Origin: Caldilineae bacterium
GTDB lineage: Bacteria > Chloroflexota > Anaerolineae > J102
Direction: 5' to 3'
Assembly: GCA_003694905.1 (NCBI GenBank)
Contig: RFJM01000339.1
Location: 1-16,022 of the forward strand
DNA length: 16,022 bases
Part shown: piece after piece, positions 1 to 6,585 of the stretch
Numbering within the stretch: the stretch's first letter is position 1
Layout of the letters: each line of letters starts with the position of its first letter
Made by a program: the position numbers and the translations under genes
Notes under the pieces: model-generated
The model's input: the letters and a program-made list of their open reading frames with translations, nothing else
What the model was told of the DNA's origin: nothing
The model's database searches: none

Positions 1-671
1 ACGACTGCCAGGCTTAGACCGCTGATGATGCGGTTGCGGGCGGGGAAGTTGCGGGCTTCGGGTCGAACGCCGGGAGCATACTCGCTGATGAGCGCTCCCC
101 GTTCGAGGATTCGCTGTGCCAGCCCGCGATGCTCGGGCGGGTAGACCCTGTCCAGACCGTTGCCCAGCACGGCCAGGGTGCGGCCACCGGCTTCCAGAGC
201 GGCATGATGGGCGACGGCATCGATGCCGCGGGCCAGACCGCTGACGATGGTCACGCCGGCCTGCGCCAAATCCTGGCTTAGTCGCCTCGCGCATTCCCGG
301 CCGTAGGCCGTATCTTTGCGCGTGCCGACGATGGCCACGGCCCATTCGTCTTCAGGCAAGAGCTCGCCTTTGATGTAGAGCACCGGGGGGCAGGTCGCGA
401 CGCGAGCCAGATTGGCCGGATAACGCTCGTCGCCCCACGTAATGGCCGTAATACCGTGGCGCTTGAGGCCGTCCTCGACTGCGTCCAGGTCCAGCTTCTG
501 GCGCATCTCGAGCAGGTTGTTCAGGGAACGTGTGTCGAGCCCGGCCAGAGCCAGCTCGTCGGCGGGTGCTTCCCAGGCAGCCTTGACATCGCCGAAAAGC
601 TCGATCAATTTCTGCAACCTTCTCGCCCCAATACCGGGGACCATGTTGAAAGCAAGCCAGTATCGCAGCAT
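1..671 (-). CDS. dprA: DprA, DNA-processing / recombination mediator protein (partial, 3' end outside window)
   Basis: DprA binds incoming single-stranded DNA in the cytoplasm and loads RecA during natural transformation. I translated the minus strand from the ATG at 671 and the frame is open to the window edge (about 223 residues). Visible family marks are an N-terminal helix-hairpin-helix-like stretch containing NMVPGIGARR, then the Rossmann-like core with AIVGTRKDTAYG, the signature VSGLARGIDAVAHHAAL, TLAVLGNGLDRVYPPEH, and FPARNRIISGLS at the edge. The start at 671 fits the usual LRYWLA opening of the family; no strong Shine-Dalgarno precedes it. A near-consensus promoter (738-766) and a 5' hairpin lie upstream. 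The C-terminal domain is not in the window. Family assignment is secure; competence in this organism is inference. Confidence 0.96.
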   Translation of the reverse strand, partial: MLRYWLAFNMVPGIGARRLQKLIELFGDVKAAWEAPADELALAGLDTRSLNNLLEMRQKLDLDAVEDGLKRHGITAITWGDERYPANLARVATCPPVLYIKGELLPEDEWAVAIVGTRKDTAYGRECARRLSQDLAQAGVTIVSGLARGIDAVAHHAALEAGGRTLAVLGNGLDRVYPPEHRGLAQRILERGALISEYAPGVRPEARNFPARNRIISGLSLAV

Positions 672-700
672 GATGAGGGTTGGGAGAATGTAAAGGTGCG

Positions 701-719
701 CCCGCCGGGGCACGGCGGG
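701..719 (-). other. Stem-loop in the dprA 5' leader
   Basis: CCCGCCG and CGGCGGG form a perfect 7-bp stem with a 5-nt loop. It lies between the predicted dprA transcription start (about 731) and the ATG at 671, with no T-tract, so it looks like a leader structure and not a terminator. Confidence 0.5.
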
Positions 720-737
720 CAGCGTCGCACGAAAGAC

Positions 738-766
738 AGGATAACGACCCCGCCGCGGTTTGTCAA
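738..766 (-). promoter_or_regulatory. Sigma-70-type promoter for dprA
   Basis: Read on the minus strand there is a perfect -35 TTGACA (761-766), a 17-nt spacer and a -10 TATCCT (738-743). The predicted start is near 731, giving about 60 nt of leader before the dprA ATG. It is one of the best promoter matches in the window. Confidence 0.7.
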
Positions 767-773
767 GGAAGAT

Positions 774-793
774 AACCGGAGCCTGTACCGGTT
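774..793. promoter_or_regulatory. Operator-like inverted repeat upstream of dprA
   Basis: AACCGG, 8 nt, CCGGTT: a perfect inverted repeat whose edge is 7 bp upstream of the dprA -35 box. The half-site spacing is compatible with a dimeric regulator. No regulator is identified. Confidence 0.35.
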
Positions 794-1235
794 GAGTCGG
801 CATGTTTTGCGAACTACTGACCCGAATTCAGACTTTAGTCACCCCGCCTCTAGGCCCAGGGGCCCCTGGCGACTTGGCGTTGAAGGCAAGGGCGCGACGA
901 GGCACGGGGGTTGATCTGGCCGCCGCAGGCCGACGCCTGGCGCAGCCTATGCGGGCCGGCTTTCAGCTGGTCGCGGCTGCCTGTCCCATGAGTTATCGGC
1001 CCCTGGCACCGCCTACACTGTCCGAGCCGACTCGCTGCCGCGTCGTCCAAGTATTTGCAACCGACGAGCTTGATACCGTCTCATGAGAGGGAGATCGCAG
1101 CGATTCTGGCCCCCCTGCCACGTAGCGCAGCCCGCAGCTGCGAAAGGAGAGCCCAGATGAGGGCTCGCTCCTGTTCTCCCGCACTCAACCCGCATGTGAG
1201 GCACAATTTAGATAGTGTCTATTTTACACAAACCC
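794..1235. other. Intergenic stretch with no recognised gene
   Basis: This lies between the divergent dprA and hydrolase promoters. Short open frames on both strands overlap each other and none has a convincing start signal or family motif. I see no tRNA, SRP RNA, tmRNA or RNase P RNA signature. Local structure includes a 14-bp perfect palindrome at 856-869 (CCAGGGGCCCCTGG), a hairpin GAGCCC/GGGCTC near 1150-1167, and an unusually AT-rich patch at about 1203-1232 just upstream of the next promoter. A small RNA or decayed gene cannot be excluded. Confidence 0.5.
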
Positions 1236-1264
1236 TTGATTGTCCTCTGCACCTGTGCTATGCT
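1236..1264 (+). promoter_or_regulatory. Sigma-70-type promoter for the MBL-fold hydrolase
   Basis: -35 TTGATT (1236-1241), a 17-nt spacer, -10 TATGCT (1259-1264), preceded by an AT-rich patch. The predicted start is near 1271, leaving a leader of about 100 nt. Confidence 0.6.
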
Positions 1265-1274
1265 TGGCAATCGG

Positions 1275-1304
1275 CAGCGCCTCCGTCCGGGCGCTGACTA
1301 TTTT
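1275..1304 (+). terminator. Terminator-like hairpin at the start of the hydrolase leader (possible attenuator)
   Basis: CAGCGCC (1275-1281) and GGCGCTG (1290-1296) form a perfect 7-bp stem with an 8-nt loop, followed by ACTATTTTG, a short imperfect T-run. It falls only a few bases after the predicted transcription start. Confidence 0.4.
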
Positions 1305-1320
1305 GTAGAGAATTGATCAT

Positions 1321-1350
1321 CCCGGTGGCATCGCCTCCTGCTACACCGGG
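1321..1350 (+). other. Second leader stem-loop just before the ribosome binding site
   Basis: CCCGGTG (1321-1327) and CACCGGG (1344-1350) form a 7-bp stem enclosing a small GGC/GCC sub-hairpin. The GAGG ribosome binding site at 1355-1358 starts 5 nt later, so the stem could influence translation start at 1369. Confidence 0.4.
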
Positions 1351-1368
1351 TGATGAGGCCATACATCG

Positions 1369-2235
1369 ATGACCATCCGAGAACGAATTTCCGAACACGT
1401 CTACGTGTTCCGCAGCACCATGTACGCCCAGGTCAATGCGGGACTGGTGACCACCGACGAAGGGTGTGTGCTCATCGACACACTCCCCTTTCCGCAAGAG
1501 ACTCGGGAGATCCTGAACTTCGTGGAGAACCGGCTGCGTTCCCATGTGCGATATATCATTCTGACGCATTCCCATGCGGACCACGTCTACGGCGCGTATC
1601 TTTTTCCCGAAGCCGAGGTGGTGGGCCACCTGTTGTCGCGCGAGTTGTTGATCAAGCACACCCGACCGGCTTTGGCCCAGGCGCGGCAACGCAACAGTGC
1701 TCTGGGCGAAGTGACCTTGCGCCTGCCCACCATCTTGACGGAACGGCAGGCCGCTCTCCGGGTCGGTGGCTTTACCCTACACATCTATCATTCGCCCGGC
1801 CATGCCCCCGACGTGGTCAATGTGTATGTGCAAGAGGAGAAGGTGTATTTTGCCAGCGACACTATCATGCCCACGCCTTACTTTGTCAACGGTAACATCG
1901 ACTCCCTCCGGCGCTCATTGCTGGCCATCAAAGAGATCCCGCGGGTGGAGGATGTGGTTCAAGGCCATGGCGAGGTATTGCTGCGCGGCGAGGTGAGCAC
2001 GGTCATCGACGCCCAGCTTGCTTACCTGGACAAGATCGAGGCCCACGTCCAGGAGGTACTGGCGGCGGGCGGCGGCAAGGAAGAACTGAATCAGCTTGAT
2101 CTAGAAGACTGCGGGCTGTCGCGCATCGCCCTGAACGGCCTGGTGCAACAGCTGCACCGCGCCAATATGTATTTCCTGTACGGGCTCGCCAAACGCAAGC
2201 AGAGCCAGCAGCCCGCCGGCCAGGCAGCACGCTAG
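1369..2235 (+). CDS. MBL-fold metallo-hydrolase (glyoxalase II-like superfamily)
   Basis: Cytoplasmic metal-dependent hydrolase of the metallo-beta-lactamase fold, 288 residues with no signal peptide. The full ligand set of the superfamily is visible: THSHADH gives H67, H69, D71 and H72, SPGH gives H145, ASD gives D164, and GHGE gives H200. A dinuclear zinc or iron site is therefore expected. The C-terminal 80 residues are helical and rich in Gln and Leu. The superfamily covers thioesterases, lactonases, sulfur dioxygenases and beta-lactamases, and nothing here fixes the substrate. The ATG at 1369 has GAGG 10 nt upstream and follows a structured leader. degV follows on the same strand after 128 bp, with a hairpin between them, so co-transcription is uncertain. 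Confidence 0.9.
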   Translation: MTIRERISEHVYVFRSTMYAQVNAGLVTTDEGCVLIDTLPFPQETREILNFVENRLRSHVRYIILTHSHADHVYGAYLFPEAEVVGHLLSRELLIKHTRPALAQARQRNSALGEVTLRLPTILTERQAALRVGGFTLHIYHSPGHAPDVVNVYVQEEKVYFASDTIMPTPYFVNGNIDSLRRSLLAIKEIPRVEDVVQGHGEVLLRGEVSTVIDAQLAYLDKIEAHVQEVLAAGGGKEELNQLDLEDCGLSRIALNGLVQQLHRANMYFLYGLAKRKQSQQPAGQAAR

Positions 2236-2269
2236 CCGGGCTGGCGCACAGGACTGCGCCAGCGGCCGG
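2236..2269 (+). terminator. Hairpin after the hydrolase gene
   Basis: CTGGCGCA (2241-2248) and TGCGCCAG (2255-2262) form a perfect 8-bp stem with a 6-nt loop, flanked by further CCGG complementarity (2236-2239 with 2266-2269). It begins right after the TAG stop. There is no T-tract, so intrinsic termination may be weak. Confidence 0.5.
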
Positions 2270-2363
2270 ACGCCAGCGCCCCGCCCTTGCACCGTACCGA
2301 GATCGTCAACCATCTGCTTTTCTCCGGCGTTTCCGACTCATCCGAATTGTTCGAGGTCCCAAA

Positions 2364-3206
2364 TTGAGCAACATCCGTATCGTTACCGACAGCAGCGCGC
2401 ATCTGACACGACAGGAAATCGAGACCTACGGCATCGAGGTCGTTCCCTTGCGTCTGCGCATGGGCCGCAAGTCTTACAGGGAGGGGGTTGACCTCGATAC
2501 CCATGAATACTTTCAGAAGCTGGAGAGCCTGAAGACATTGCCTACGTCGCAAGAACCTCTGCTGCAGGATTTTGTGGATACCTATCACAAGCTAAGCCGC
2601 GGCAGCGACCAGATCCTCTCCATCCATATCTCCAGCCGGCTCAACGGTGCCTGCCAGGTGGCCCGTACGGCGGCTGCCACCCTGCGTGGACGCACGCAGA
2701 TCACGGTCATCGACAGCGAAACCATCAGCCGCGGATTGGGTATGATCGTCCTGAGTGCTGCCAAGGCAGCGGCGGATGGGGCCGATATCCAGGAAGTCTC
2801 ACGACTGGTGCGGGGCATCGTCCCCAGCATCTTCCTCAGCTTCTTTGTTACGGATCTGGCCTACCCCGAACGAGACGACCGCATTCGCCACTCTCAGGCG
2901 ATCCTGGGCTCCATGCTGGGGATCAAGCCCATGATGGAGATCCGCGAAGGAGGGCTGGTGGTGATGGAAAAGGTGCTCACCTCCTTCGACATGATTGAGA
3001 AGCTGTTCAACTATATCAGCGAATTCGCGTACCTCAAGGAGATCGCGCTGCTGCAGCACCAGAACACACGGGATGCCACCGCTCTGCTGGAACAATTGGA
3101 GACGGCCTATCCCGACCTGCCCATCTTCACGGATACGTACGAGCCCACCCTGGCCACTTATGTGGGCCCGCGCGCCCTGGGCGTAATCGTGCGCGAGGAG
3201 TTCTGA
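2364..3206 (+). CDS. degV: DegV family protein (FakB-type fatty-acid-binding protein)
   Basis: DegV/FakB proteins bind a fatty acid and, in organisms with FakA, present it for phosphorylation. The protein has 280 residues, the usual family length. Motifs seen are IVTDSSAHL near residues 6-14, LPTSQEP at 59-65, ISSRLNGACQVA at 89-100, LGIKPMMEI at 185-193 and YVGPRALGVIV at 266-276. In many relatives the last motif reads HxGPGA; here the His position is Tyr266 and the second Gly is Arg. The start is TTG at 2364, chosen because GAGG lies 7 nt upstream and no in-frame ATG precedes the conserved VTDSS strand. No fatty acid kinase FakA gene is in the window. The ligand is inferred from the family. 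Confidence 0.93.
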   Translation: MSNIRIVTDSSAHLTRQEIETYGIEVVPLRLRMGRKSYREGVDLDTHEYFQKLESLKTLPTSQEPLLQDFVDTYHKLSRGSDQILSIHISSRLNGACQVARTAAATLRGRTQITVIDSETISRGLGMIVLSAAKAAADGADIQEVSRLVRGIVPSIFLSFFVTDLAYPERDDRIRHSQAILGSMLGIKPMMEIREGGLVVMEKVLTSFDMIEKLFNYISEFAYLKEIALLQHQNTRDATALLEQLETAYPDLPIFTDTYEPTLATYVGPRALGVIVREEF

Positions 3207-3248
3207 GCGCCGGCGTGTCTACGGGCGAACCGAGAGGGGGAATTGTGG

Positions 3249-3392
3249 GCGGTCTAACCCATCGCATCTATGGGCCGCTCACGGGGCCGGTGGGGGGCCG
3301 TGCACTTCGGGCAAATCCATTTTGCCCGTACACCTTTACTATGCGCGGCCGGGCAGCCGGCCTCAGGCCGGACCATCAGCCGTGCTGCCCGG
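3249..3392. terminator. Hairpin cluster between convergent genes
   Basis: Three inverted repeats fill the spacer between degV (+) and the reductase fusion (-). CCCAT/ATGGG with GCGG/CCGC spans 3249-3278. CGGGCAAA/TTTGCCCG (8 bp, 5-nt loop) spans 3308-3328. CCGGGCAGC/GCTGCCCGG spans 3349-3392 and encloses CCGGCC/GGCCGG. None has a clear T-tract. Position and strength suggest bidirectional transcript ends. Confidence 0.5.
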
Positions 3393-3404
3393 TTGAGATC
3401 GTCG

Positions 3405-5801
3405 CTAGAGGCGCAGGTTCGAGCTGCGCGGGGGCATGAGGTTCTTTTCCGGATAGAGATCGTGGCAGGCGTGATTGACCGCGATGGCAGCCTGGGCCAT
3501 GCCCGTGGCGATGAGCCGCAGGTTCACACTTCCTGCCGGCCGCGCCACGTCGCCAATGGCGTAGACGCCCTCCACACTGGTCTGCATGTAGCCGTCGACC
3601 CTGACGCCACCGTTGTCCAGCTCTAGCCCCAGCCCTTCCAGCAGGCTTTGGTCCACGCTGAAGCCCAGGCAGAAGAGCACGGCGTCCACATCCAGCACCT
3701 TCTCCTCGCCGGTGCGATTGTCCGTGATCACGGCGCGCTCTACCATTTGCGCGCCTTCCAGCCGTTTCACCTCGTGGAATTCGTAGACGGGAATGCCGGA
3801 ACTGCGAAGCTCGGCCATGTGCGCCTCGGTCGCACGGAAGCGGTCGCTGCGGTGAATGAGAGTCACTTCGTCGGCATAGTGGTGCAGGCTGAGCGCCCAG
3901 AGCACCGCGCTATCGCCGCCGCCGACGACCAGCACCCGCTTGCCCAGGAATTCGCTGCGGTCGTGGGCATAGTAGTATACACCTCTGCCCTCGAAGCGCT
4001 CGACCTCCGGGTTCGAGAGCTTGCGCGGGAGGATGGCTCCTAGACCGGTGGCGATGATCAGCCGTCGCGTGCGATGTTTGTTCCCCTGACTGTCCTCGAC
4101 CACGAACACATCCTCCTCGCGCTCCACCGCCACCACTCTGCAACCGGTGCGTACATCCACATTCGGTTTGAAACGGATGGCCTGCCGGCGCAATCCGCGC
4201 ACCAGTTCCCGTGCGTTGATGCGGCTGAAGCCGGGCATGTCGTAGATGTCCATTTCAGGATAGAGGGTCGAGAGCTGACCTCCGACTTCGGGCAAAGCTT
4301 CCAGCACCCTGGCTTTCAGACCGCGCAGCCCCGCGTAGAAAGCCGCGTACAGCCCCGCCGGACCGCCGCCGACGATCAGCAAGTCCTGGGTCATGGCCCG
4401 CCGTGCTTCATCGATGGCGGCCAACATTTCGGGCACCGAGGTGATCTTTACGCGCGGGCGTCCGACCCGTTTCCCTGCCTCAACTTCGGCAGCATCGATG
4501 AGCTGCCACTCCTCCCACGTCACATAGCGCACCCCCCGCTCATTCAAAAACGCTTCGATGGCTCCCGGCTCCGCCCGTTCATCGGGCACGGGTTCCAGGG
4601 AAGGTACATCTTCCAGCATCAGCCGCACCGTAGCTACCGCATCCGGCTTGTTGGTGCCGATGACACCCGTGGGGCCACGCTTGGCCCAGCCCACCACATA
4701 CTCGCCGGGCACGATTTCGTTCGTTTCATACACACTGACGCGGCCGTCGATGTTGGAGATGATGCCCCAGCGCTCGTGGAAGGGTACCCCGGGCAGGGGT
4801 TCGCCCCGATAGCCGATGGAGCGCGCCACCATCCCCACGTCCAGATACTCGTACTCGCCGATGCCGTGTGAAGCCAGATAACCCGTCTCCGTTGCCCTCA
4901 GCTCGTTGCGTTCCAGCCGGACCCGTACCACGCGTCCCTCATCGTCACCGTAGATCTCCACCGGCGAGCGCAGGAAGAGGAAGTGGATCCTCTTGGGCCT
5001 GCCCGTGTCGCCGATCCCGGCATAGTGACGCATGATCTCCAGGTTCGTTTGAGCTTCGCGATTATCCGCAATGGCGGCAGCACTCAACGGATCCAGCTCC
5101 AGTTCCTTGGGGTCGATGATGACGTCGGTGACCTCCAACTCGGCCAGCTCACGCAGTTCGGGATTGGTGAACTTCACCTGTGCGGGGCCGCGGCGCGCGA
5201 TGACGTAGATGTCTTTGATCCTGCTCTTGCGCAGGGCCTCCAACGCATAATCGGCGATATCCGTGCGCGCCAACTCGTCTGGTGAGAGTGCCAGGATGCG
5301 GGCCACATCCATGGCTACATTCCCCACGCCGATCACGGCAGCGCTTTCCACATCCAGGTCGAACTCCAGATCGCGGTAGTCAGGATGCCCATTGTACCAG
5401 GCCACAAATTGCGTGGCCGGGAAACTTCCTTTCAGGTCCTCGCCGGGGATGTTCAATCGCCGGTCCGACTGGGCACCCACGGCATACACGATCTGATCAT
5501 AGAACGACTTCAGTTCATCGTGAGTGATATCCTTGCCGAAGGTGACATTGCCAAAAAAGCGCAGACGTTCATCCGCGGCGATACGTTCATACAATTTGGT
5601 CACGGATTTGATCTTTTGATGATCCGGCGCCACCCCGTAGCGCACCAGGCCAAAAGGCGTGGGCAGGTGGTCGAACAGATCGATACGAACGTCATAATCT
5701 TTTTGGCTGAGCAGTGCCTGGGCCGCATAGAACCCTGACGGCCCCGCGCCGATGATGGCCACGCGCAGAGGGCGCGTCGCCGTTCCGATTGGTCTTGCCA
5801 T
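3405..5801 (-). CDS. Fusion flavoprotein: FprA/adrenodoxin-reductase-type FNR joined to a thioredoxin-reductase-type FNR
   Basis: A 798-residue protein with two complete flavin oxidoreductases in one frame. Residues about 12-465 resemble FprA/adrenodoxin reductase: FAD motif IIGAGPSG (16-23), TPFGLVRYGVAPDH (48-61), NADP motif GVGNVAMD (158-165), ARRG (202-205) and GWAKRGPTGVIGTNK (371-385). Residues 470-798 resemble YumC or Chlorobium-type ferredoxin:NADP reductase: LLIVGGGPAGLYAA (474-487), LVVGGGDSAVLWAL (624-637), YAIGDVA (747-753). The thioredoxin-reductase CxxC is absent, so this half is a ferredoxin or flavodoxin reductase and not a disulfide reductase. Both halves should carry FAD and bind NADP(H). 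The ATG at 5801 has a strong AGGAGGT 9 nt upstream. Residue 470 is a Met exactly where free-standing relatives begin, but no strong Shine-Dalgarno precedes it. Each half is confidently assigned; the joint function is unknown. Confidence 0.93.
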   Translation of the reverse strand: MARPIGTATRPLRVAIIGAGPSGFYAAQALLSQKDYDVRIDLFDHLPTPFGLVRYGVAPDHQKIKSVTKLYERIAADERLRFFGNVTFGKDITHDELKSFYDQIVYAVGAQSDRRLNIPGEDLKGSFPATQFVAWYNGHPDYRDLEFDLDVESAAVIGVGNVAMDVARILALSPDELARTDIADYALEALRKSRIKDIYVIARRGPAQVKFTNPELRELAELEVTDVIIDPKELELDPLSAAAIADNREAQTNLEIMRHYAGIGDTGRPKRIHFLFLRSPVEIYGDDEGRVVRVRLERNELRATETGYLASHGIGEYEYLDVGMVARSIGYRGEPLPGVPFHERWGIISNIDGRVSVYETNEIVPGEYVVGWAKRGPTGVIGTNKPDAVATVRLMLEDVPSLEPVPDERAEPGAIEAFLNERGVRYVTWEEWQLIDAAEVEAGKRVGRPRVKITSVPEMLAAIDEARRAMTQDLLIVGGGPAGLYAAFYAGLRGLKARVLEALPEVGGQLSTLYPEMDIYDMPGFSRINARELVRGLRRQAIRFKPNVDVRTGCRVVAVEREEDVFVVEDSQGNKHRTRRLIIATGLGAILPRKLSNPEVERFEGRGVYYYAHDRSEFLGKRVLVVGGGDSAVLWALSLHHYADEVTLIHRSDRFRATEAHMAELRSSGIPVYEFHEVKRLEGAQMVERAVITDNRTGEEKVLDVDAVLFCLGFSVDQSLLEGLGLELDNGGVRVDGYMQTSVEGVYAIGDVARPAGSVNLRLIATGMAQAAIAVNHACHDLYPEKNLMPPRSSNLRL

Positions 5802-5831
5802 GATATCAATACCTCCTGGCAGTGGGAATGG

Positions 5832-5930
5832 TCAGCAGAGTTCGAGGAATGTGCCACAGCTGCGAGCAGAACGATAGGCCACCACCGCGGGCACGGCGTT
5901 GCACGCCCCCGCAGCGGTACGCTCTTTCAT
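5832..5930 (-). CDS. Possible small Cys-containing protein (32 aa)
   Basis: An ATG at 5930 opens a 32-codon frame ending in TGA at 5832. It starts MKERTAAGAC and ends GTFLELC, with cysteines at positions 10, 25 and 32. A GAGG lies 6 nt before the ATG and the start is only 8 nt after the stop of the upstream 73-residue gene, which would suit translational coupling. The reductase fusion starts 30 bp downstream. I recognise no family. It could be a chance frame in a leader, but spacing and ribosome site favour expression. Confidence 0.35.
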   Translation of the reverse strand: MKERTAAGACNAVPAVVAYRSARSCGTFLELC

Positions 5931-5938
5931 CGTCAACC

Positions 5939-6160
5939 TCACTTGCGCGGCTCCAGCATCTCGGCCAGTTGCCGGACCAGTGAGACGCCGGCTACGGCCA
6001 GCGATACCCAGTCGCGGGCACGCGGTCGGATACGAGCCGCTTTACCTTCCTCCAACAACAACTCTTGCTTTTGTCGGGCATCTGAGGCCACCCAGGCGAT
6101 GGCCAGCCCCAGCAGTGCGCCGATGAGGGCGCCTATCAACAACGTCTGCGATCGTTTCAT
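5939..6160 (-). CDS. Small membrane protein, single glycine-rich transmembrane segment
   Basis: A 73-residue protein with a positively charged N-terminus (MKRSQ), then one hydrophobic segment at about residues 7-25 with small-residue spacing (LIGALIGALLGLAIAW), then a polar, basic tail with a second amphipathic stretch at about 52-68. The glycine pattern resembles YtxH-like or glycine-zipper membrane proteins, but that is only a resemblance. Its ATG overlaps the stop of the preceding gene by 4 bases (ATGA, 6157-6160), so the two are translationally coupled and probably act together. An AAGGAG-type site lies upstream. Function unknown. Confidence 0.75.
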   Translation of the reverse strand: MKRSQTLLIGALIGALLGLAIAWVASDARQKQELLLEEGKAARIRPRARDWVSLAVAGVSLVRQLAEMLEPRK

Positions 6161-6468
6161 CGTCGTGCTCTCTCCTTCCGTCGCTGCAAAACCCGGGGTA
6201 GGGCCGAGATCGTGCCCGAAACCCGCGCCCGCGTCAGCGCCAGCCGCATCATGGGGCCGGCCACCCGCACGCTCATGTGCTCCGTTTTGTCGGCCACCAG
6301 CCTCGTCGTCGATTGTGCTTTGGGTAGGCCATCCTCACGCAACCAGCGGGTCGCCGTCCCCAAACCTCGGATCACAACGAAAAGCACGGCACCCGGAATA
6401 AGGGTAAGTACTATGCCGACCAGGGCCAGCCATATCAACGCCAGATCGCGAGCGTCTGTGAGTTCCAT
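6157..6468 (-). CDS. Small membrane protein with one N-terminal transmembrane helix
   Basis: A 103-residue protein. A strong hydrophobic helix spans about residues 9-34 (LALIWLALVGIVLTLIPGAV), followed by a soluble, Arg-rich region ending in a basic cluster (RRKERARR). No enzyme motif is visible. It is the first gene behind the promoter at 6547-6575 and overlaps the next small membrane protein by 4 bases. The ATG at 6468 is the natural start; AAAGGA lies about 13 nt upstream, slightly far. A scaffold or envelope role is possible but not shown. Confidence 0.75.
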   Translation of the reverse strand: MELTDARDLALIWLALVGIVLTLIPGAVLFVVIRGLGTATRWLREDGLPKAQSTTRLVADKTEHMSVRVAGPMMRLALTRARVSGTISALPRVLQRRKERARR

Positions 6469-6512
6469 GCGAAGTCATCATCCTTTGCCGGAGCCTGAAG
6501 ATAGCATGCCCA

Positions 6513-6531
6513 CCCGGCGACACTCGCCGGG
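6513..6531 (-). terminator. Hairpin between the carboxylase operon and the small membrane genes
   Basis: CCCGGCG and CGCCGGG form a perfect 7-bp stem with a 5-nt loop. It lies 55 bp beyond the stop of the biotin carrier gene and also just downstream of the promoter for the next gene, so it may serve either as operon terminator or as leader structure. Confidence 0.4.
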
Positions 6532-6546
6532 CAGCAACGGCTTTCG

Positions 6547-6575
6547 ATTGTAACAGACTGCACGCGCCACGGCAA
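6547..6575 (-). promoter_or_regulatory. Sigma-70-type promoter for the small membrane gene pair
   Basis: Minus strand: -35 TTGCCG (6570-6575), 17-nt spacer, -10 TACAAT (6547-6552). The predicted start is near 6540, about 70 nt before the ATG at 6468. Confidence 0.55.
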
Positions 6576-6585
6576 AGGTCCGTTG

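Noticed and set aside
456..914. 152-codon plus-strand frame across the dprA start and upstream region
   Set aside because: Half of it is antisense to dprA; the rest is low-complexity translation of the intergenic region without any motif.
4074..4871. 265-codon plus-strand frame inside the reductase fusion
   Set aside because: Antisense shadow of a gene with clear FAD and NADP motifs; no homology features of its own.
3405..5801. Thioredoxin reductase function for the C-terminal half of the fusion
   Set aside because: The redox-active CxxC between the NADP motif and the C-terminal FAD region is missing; the sequence fits the ferredoxin:NADP reductase branch instead.
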